From Streptomyces sp. NBS 14/10 (GTDB taxonomy: Bacteria; Actinomycetota; Actinomycetes; Streptomycetales; Streptomycetaceae), in NCBI RefSeq assembly GCF_002224125.1, contig NZ_NCSM01000003.1:485431-549430 (forward strand): 64,000 nucleotides of DNA, given 5' to 3'. The notes under the pieces are model-generated. The model saw only the letters and a list, made by a program, of their open reading frames with translations, ran no database searches and had not been told where the DNA came from. The translations under genes and the position numbers were made by a program. Every line of letters begins with the position of its first letter. The first letter of the stretch is position 1. Below, piece by piece: positions 60,346-64,000 of the stretch.

Positions 60346-61275
60346 TCACGCGTGACCGCCGAGGACGGCGGAGCCGAGTATGGAACGGACCTGCTTCAGG
60401 GTGCGGGGGGAGGGCCGGTTGAGGCATGCGGAAGCGATGATCACCCCCCGCGCCCCGGACGGGGTGGACAGCTCGGACGGCGTGGACGACTTGGACGGCG
60501 CGGCCGACTCGGCCGACCTCGACGCCCCAGCCGAACTGGTCGGCTGGGCCGCCCCGCCCTCCGCATACGACTCAGCCGCCACACCAGACCCAGACCCGGA
60601 CGCCGCGCCAGAGTCCCCATCCACCCCACCCACCCCATCCACCGCAGCACGCCAGCCCAGCAGCTCATGCGTACCGCCGGCGAGGCGGCAGGAGTCCCCG
60701 GGCCGGGTATCGACCAGCGGCGCCCGCTGGTCGGTCGCGCCCAGAGCCTTCTTACTCTCCAACCGGAAGACCAGCAGCCCTTCCCCGCGCCGCAGCTCGT
60801 GCGACGCCAGACAGTAGCGCTGGATGCCCGCCGCACACCCCTCCTCGTCCACGGCTGCGGGCCGGCTCCCGGCCAGCCCCACCGTGCCCACCCCCTCCCC
60901 GCCCCATACGCTGCGGCCGCTCCAGCCGTACGGCAGCCGTACGGTCAGCCCGCCCAGCCCTGGGTAGCGGAAATCAGGCCCGATACCGGTGGGCGAGGCG
61001 GCCGGCACCTGATACGTCGCGCCGGGGTCCCTGGACCCCCCGGCCGGCACATGCCCCAGCACGCCCAGCGTCACAGCGGCGGCCACTCCCCCGGCCACCC
61101 CGGCGGCCCCGACCACCCCGGCCACGCGCCGCCGCCGTCGCCGTACCACCAGCTGCTGGACCCGCCGCATCCGCTGAGCGGGAGCGGCCAACCGAGGCAC
61201 CCCCCGCTCGAGCAGCACCCGCAGCTCCACCTCACTGAGGGCGTCGCGGTTCTCATCACCTTCCACGGCGCTCAC
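60346..61275 (-). CDS. Single-pass membrane protein paired with SigE-family factor
   Basis: A 309-aa protein. The cytosolic N-terminus (GDENRDALSEVELRVLLERG) precedes an Arg-rich stop signal and one helix near residues 48-75. The outer part holds Cys residues (EEGCAAGIQRYCLASHEL) and a Ser/Gly/Thr-rich segment (about 225-285). The start (GTG 61275 or 61266) overlaps the sigma-factor gene end. It is probably an anti-sigma or sensor partner, though no zinc-binding HxxxCxxC motif is seen. Confidence 0.7.
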   Translation of the reverse strand: MSAVEGDENRDALSEVELRVLLERGVPRLAAPAQRMRRVQQLVVRRRRRRVAGVVGAAGVAGGVAAAVTLGVLGHVPAGGSRDPGATYQVPAASPTGIGPDFRYPGLGGLTVRLPYGWSGRSVWGGEGVGTVGLAGSRPAAVDEEGCAAGIQRYCLASHELRRGEGLLVFRLESKKALGATDQRAPLVDTRPGDSCRLAGGTHELLGWRAAVDGVGGVDGDSGAASGSGSGVAAESYAEGGAAQPTSSAGASRSAESAAPSKSSTPSELSTPSGARGVIIASACLNRPSPRTLKQVRSILGSAVLGGHA

Positions 61276-61774
61276 CGCCCTCCACCAGCGCGGCGGCGGG
61301 CAGCAGCCCGTGCAGGGTACGCAGCGCCTTGGACGCCTGGCTCTTGACCGTGCCGGTGGAGCAGCCCAGCACATCGGCGGTGTCCTCCACGCTCAGGTCC
61401 TCGAAATAGCGCAGCACCACCACCGCCCGCTGCCGCACCGGCAGCCCCCGCACCACCGCCGCCAGCGACTGCTCCAGATCCACCCCCTCGAACGGATCCG
61501 GCATGGCCCGCGTATCCGGCACCTCGTCGTGCGGCACCTCCCCGCGCCAGCGCCGCCGCCACCACGAGGCATGCGTATTGACCAGCGCCTTCCGTACGTA
61601 CGCCTCCGGATTCTCCCCCGCGATCCGCCGCCACTTCGGCCACACCTTGGCCAGCACCGTCTGCAGCAGATCCTCGGCCAGATGCGCATCCCCGGTAAGC
61701 AGCCAGGCCACCCTCAGCAACCGAGGCCCGCGCGCGGCGACGAACTCCTCGAAGCCGGGCGTCGCGCCCGTCAC
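61256..61774 (-). CDS. SigE-family RNA polymerase ECF sigma factor
   Basis: A 172-aa ECF factor of the actinobacterial SigE family (so named in databases; not the S. coelicolor cell-envelope SigE). Region 2: LLRVAWLLTGDAHLAEDLLQ, TVLAKVWPKWRRI. Region 4: LPVRQRAVVVLRYFEDLSVE, DTADVLGCSTGTVKSQASKA. GTG 61774. It leads a two-gene unit with the overlapping membrane protein. Confidence 0.88.
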   Translation of the reverse strand: MTGATPGFEEFVAARGPRLLRVAWLLTGDAHLAEDLLQTVLAKVWPKWRRIAGENPEAYVRKALVNTHASWWRRRWRGEVPHDEVPDTRAMPDPFEGVDLEQSLAAVVRGLPVRQRAVVVLRYFEDLSVEDTADVLGCSTGTVKSQASKALRTLHGLLPAAALVEGGERRGR

Positions 61775-61973
61775 TGTCGTGTCCTCGCCATGGCGCCCCT
61801 GTCCAAACCGTGTCTTTCACACATGGTGAACGCCATGAGCCCAGGACGGGGTTGCCTCCAGCCCAGAATCCGCCAACCGGCGGTCAACCAGCACCCCCAC
61901 CTCAGCGCCCTGCGCCCCCTACGGCGCAACCGCTACACTGACGCCGGTGCGCGCTGCGCGAGCAGAGCGTCGC

Positions 61974-62046
61974 GCCTCCGTAGCTCAGGGGATAGAGCAC
62001 CGCTCTCCTAAAGCGGGTGTCGGCAGTTCGAATCTGCCCGGGGGCA
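61974..62046 (+). tRNA. tRNA-Arg (CCT)
   Basis: A 73-nt cloverleaf. Acceptor GCCTCCG/CGGGGGC, anticodon stem CCGCT/AGCGG enclosing CTCCTAA (anticodon CCT), T stem GGCAG/CTGCC with TTCGAAT, discriminator A. CCA is not encoded. It decodes AGG. Confidence 0.95.
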
Positions 62047-62051
62047 CACAA

Positions 62052-62096
62052 CGAAGGGCCAGCTGAGGAGGATGATCCTCCCGGACTGGCCCTTCG
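62052..62096 (+). terminator. Terminator after tRNA-Arg
   Basis: CGAAGGGCCAG (62052-62062) pairs with CTGGCCCTTCG (62086-62096); the loop holds a further GAGGA/TCCTC pairing. Confidence 0.75.
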
Positions 62097-62174
62097 CCGT
62101 TTCCGCTGCCGTGCCCCTTACGCGCCACTGCGCTTCCACAGCCGCCCGACGAAGGCTGAAGGCTGTGGTGATCG

Positions 62175-62471
62175 TCAGCCAGCCGCCTTGGCGATGATGC
62201 GCTCCATCTCCTCCCGGCCAAAGGCCCGCAGAGTCGTGGAACGGACGTTGCCCACCCCACCCAGCTGCAGGAGCGCTGCCGTGGCAGTTTCCTCGTCAGG
62301 CGCCTCGACGACGGCCACAACGTCGTATGGACCGATGGTCCAGTAGATGTTCAGAAGCTTGGCCCCGAGCTTGTGCAGCGCTGAGCCGAAAGTCTCGGCG
62401 CGCTTCGCGGTGTCTTTGTAGTTTTGGGCCCCTTGATCAGTCCAGCTCAGCAAAGCGACGTACGTCGGCAT
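62175..62471 (-). CDS. GYD domain-containing protein
   Basis: A 98-aa protein with the GYD ferredoxin-like fold: YVALLSWTDQGAQNYKDTAK, LLNIYWTIGPYDVVAVVEAP and LGGVGNVRSTTLRAF. The name-giving Gly-Tyr-Asp is Gly-Pro-Tyr-Asp here (TIGPYDVV). Function unknown; often near VOC or oxidoreductase genes. Confidence 0.85.
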   Translation of the reverse strand: MPTYVALLSWTDQGAQNYKDTAKRAETFGSALHKLGAKLLNIYWTIGPYDVVAVVEAPDEETATAALLQLGGVGNVRSTTLRAFGREEMERIIAKAAG

Positions 62472-62628
62472 GTTCTTTCACCTTCACGAGGAGACACATC
62501 CCGAGGTCAAGGCTGGACACCTGGGCTGGGACCCGCACGAGGTGCGCGCCCAAACGAGTAATACGAGCGGCCACAGGCATCGGAGGGCAGGCTCACATGC
62601 ACACCTGAGGGCCGCCTACTGTGCTGGC

Positions 62629-63018
62629 ATGACGAGGATCAGGCAGGTCTCGTTGGGCGTGAACAACGACAAGCGAGCGGGCGAGTTCTGGCGCCACGCA
62701 CTGGGATACGTGCAGCGACCTCCCCGCTACGAGGGTGACGACTGGATCGTCCTGGAGCCTCCGCCAGGTGAGTCCGGGGTCGCCATCGCCATGGATGTGA
62801 GCGAAAGTCCGGCAGAGGAGTTCCCCCGCATCCACTTCGATCTCGATGCTGGTGACCGTGACCTCGACGAGGAAGTGGATCGTCTTGTGGCGCTGGGAGC
62901 GCAGCGGGTCGACTGGCAGCACTATGCCGAAAGCCTGCCTCCCGGAGAGCGGCCGTACGTCGTACTGGCCGACCCGGAAGGCAACCGATTCTGCGTCGAA
63001 GGCCGTCGTCACGGCTAA
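62629..63018 (+). CDS. VOC family protein
   Basis: A 129-aa glyoxalase-fold protein. RIRQVSLGVNNDKRAGEFWR, HALGYVQRPP, FPRIHFDLDAGDRDLDEEVD (candidate metal His) and YVVLADPEGNRFCVEGRR show the fold. ATG 62629. Single-gene unit; substrate unknown. Confidence 0.82.
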   Translation: MTRIRQVSLGVNNDKRAGEFWRHALGYVQRPPRYEGDDWIVLEPPPGESGVAIAMDVSESPAEEFPRIHFDLDAGDRDLDEEVDRLVALGAQRVDWQHYAESLPPGERPYVVLADPEGNRFCVEGRRHG

Positions 63019-63092
63019 TCTTCGCCGCCGCCCTACTGGGTACAGGACACGGCCTAGTGCGATCGGTGGGCTCAGCGGGCTGCCCTCGGGCT

Positions 63093-63222
63093 ATGAGCCT
63101 GCCGAGGGATACCCGCACTCCGCCTTACCGGCTGGTCGCTGACGAACTGCGGCAGCAGATTCGCTCTGGCCGCATCAAGCCGGGCGAACGGGTCCTGTCC
63201 TCTCGCGACCTTGAAGCCTGTG
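63093..63222 (+). pseudogene. GntR helix-turn-helix relic
   Basis: The frame reads RDTRTPPYRLVADELRQQIR then SGRIKPGERVLSSRDLEA, the first part of a GntR HTH, then loses similarity. The recognition helix and wing are gone. It lies upstream of the 63421-63999 module. The rest of 63019-63420 has no supportable gene but holds inverted repeats (63232-63290 and 63320-63404). Confidence 0.55.
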
Positions 63223-63231
63223 GTTGTTGTG

Positions 63232-63290
63232 TGCGGTCCGGCTCCCCACCCGCCCGAGCGGGTATGAAGATCCCGGAGAGCCGGACCGCA
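63232..63290. repeat. 13-bp perfect inverted repeat
   Basis: TGCGGTCCGGCTC (63232-63244) pairs perfectly with GAGCCGGACCGCA (63278-63290) around 33 bases, directly after the GntR relic. It may be a terminator or an element-end structure. Confidence 0.5.
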
Positions 63291-63420
63291 GACGGCGAAC
63301 GGTCCAGGTCCGCCGTCGCCCCTTGGGCGCAGTGGGCGTGACATCTGCGAGACGGGCGAATGGACGGGGGCGCATGCCCGCCTCACAGCCACAACGCCCA
63401 AGGGAGCAGGAGGGCGGGAG

Positions 63421-63645
63421 CTACCGGGTCCTTCCCGGGAACGGCAGCCCCCGCCCCGTCTTTGGACGGCGAACCACGGCCGAGCGGAGTGTGATGCCCT
63501 CGATGTTCAGCAATCGGTACAGCGCGTAGTACGAGATGCCGAACTTCTCGCGGATCTCCCTCACTTCCAAGCCATCGCGGTATGCCACCAGGATCTGTTT
63601 CTTCCACGGCCCCCACTTCGCCGGTACACGACGATCCGTGGTCAT
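63421..63645 (-). CDS. Small helix-turn-helix protein
   Basis: A 74-aa basic protein. LVAYRDGLEVREIREKFGIS followed by YYALYRLLNIEGITLRS reads as a homeodomain-like HTH of the kind seen in transposase N-termini and small element regulators. The ATG overlaps the upstream gene's stop by four bases (ATGA). Probably DNA-binding. Confidence 0.6.
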   Translation of the reverse strand: MTTDRRVPAKWGPWKKQILVAYRDGLEVREIREKFGISYYALYRLLNIEGITLRSAVVRRPKTGRGLPFPGRTR

Positions 63646-63953
63646 CCCTTGCGCGCCGCTTGCAGACCGGAGTTTTCGAGGAGGAAGCGGCAGGAGTAGC
63701 CCAATCCCTGTACGTGCGCCTTGGCCGACAGCAGACCGGAGCCGAGCCCCGTGCCCACCTCATAGGGGATCGAGCTGAGTTTGCTCGCCTTCCCGTACCA
63801 CTCCATCGTGCCGTGGTTCAGACGGTCGATCCGCTTCCTCGCCAAGGGCGTCAGCGTCTCGATGTGCCCCACCAGGGCGCGCATGACCCGCTCCGCCTTG
63901 GCCGCGTCGATCCGGTCACGCTTGACCCTGGGGTCACGAGAGGCACCGCTCAA
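63642..63953 (-). CDS. Hypothetical protein upstream of the HTH gene
   Basis: A 103-aa basic helical protein (DRIDAAKAERVMRALVGHIE, SSIPYEVGTGLGSGLLSAKA). The start is a TTG at 63953, overlapping the end of a further upstream frame, so a longer or different N-terminus is possible. I do not recognise a domain. Middle gene of an apparent three-gene minus-strand operon. Confidence 0.5.
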   Translation of the reverse strand: MSGASRDPRVKRDRIDAAKAERVMRALVGHIETLTPLARKRIDRLNHGTMEWYGKASKLSSIPYEVGTGLGSGLLSAKAHVQGLGYSCRFLLENSGLQAARKG

Positions 63954-63999
63954 CTTCGAAGACCCGCGTCCAGTTTTTGTTATCGGCGTCGCCCCCGCC
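63934..63999 (-). CDS. Partial C-terminus of a gene running off the window
   Basis: Only 21 residues are present, ending DADNKNWTRVFEVERCLS before TGA at 63936-63934. It overlaps the next start by about 20 bases, as in a tight operon. Too short to identify. Confidence 0.3.
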   Translation of the reverse strand, partial: GGGDADNKNWTRVFEVERCLS

Positions 64000-64000
64000 C

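Overview
The window is high-GC actinobacterial DNA, almost certainly Streptomyces. Evidence: G/C-rich third codon positions, frequent GTG/TTG starts, an HrdD-type sigma factor, SepX/GlpR, a desferrioxamine cluster with a DmdR-type iron box, a CIRCE element and a sigma-R promoter. From about 15.6 to 41 kb it reads as conserved chromosomal core. The flanks (0-15.6 kb and after 62 kb) are more accessory.

0.1-8.6 kb: small regulator and hypothetical modules. These are a TetR-VOC pair with its own palindrome, DUF4240, nucleotidyltransferase-like and DUF6210-like genes, a secreted protein, and a PadR/membrane-protein unit facing a three-gene unit (membrane protein, DUF3817, HD domain) across three related palindromes.

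8.7-15.6 kb: an accessory and decaying tract. A GntR gene faces an orphan gene across a 28-nt perfect palindrome. A dehydrogenase-NTF2 fusion is divergent from a LysR gene. Relics of a serine recombinase, an IS5-type and an IS701-type transposase lie around a nitroreductase and a monooxygenase. An SMI1/KNR4 protein with LRR-like repeats precedes a tRNA-Ala(CGC).

15.8-23.8 kb: a minus-strand run galU, moeA/glp, moaC, mogA, GNAT, sepX/glpR, with 5-FTHF cyclo-ligase divergent. A TnpB-like relic with two apparent 1-nt frameshifts separates moeA from moaC.

24-35 kb: penicillin acylase-family hydrolase, CPA1 antiporter, CIRCE-controlled FmdB zinc ribbon, MTA phosphorylase, CpaB/SAF-like protein, MscL, a truncated acyl-CoA synthetase, P1 peptidase and a FAD oxidoreductase. 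34.7-40.8 kb: the fructose operon fruR-fruK-fruA, a short-chain dehydrogenase, and hrdD with a textbook sigma-R promoter.

41-52.5 kb: a membrane protein, a questin-oxidase-family protein, a DODA-type dioxygenase facing its MarR regulator, a DHA2 exporter behind a TetR gene, an M6-like protease, a FabR/DesT-like TetR, two small membrane proteins, and a Rieske oxygenase/reductase pair (vanAB-like).

52.6-60.3 kb: the desferrioxamine locus desE-desF-desA-desB-desC-desD. It holds uptake lipoprotein, ferrisiderophore reductase, lysine decarboxylase, N-hydroxylase, acyltransferase and NIS synthetase, behind one strong iron box. 60.3-64 kb: a SigE-family sigma factor with a membrane partner, tRNA-Arg(CCT), GYD and VOC proteins, a GntR relic and a small minus-strand operon running off the window end. 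No CRISPR array, rRNA or complete insertion sequence was seen.
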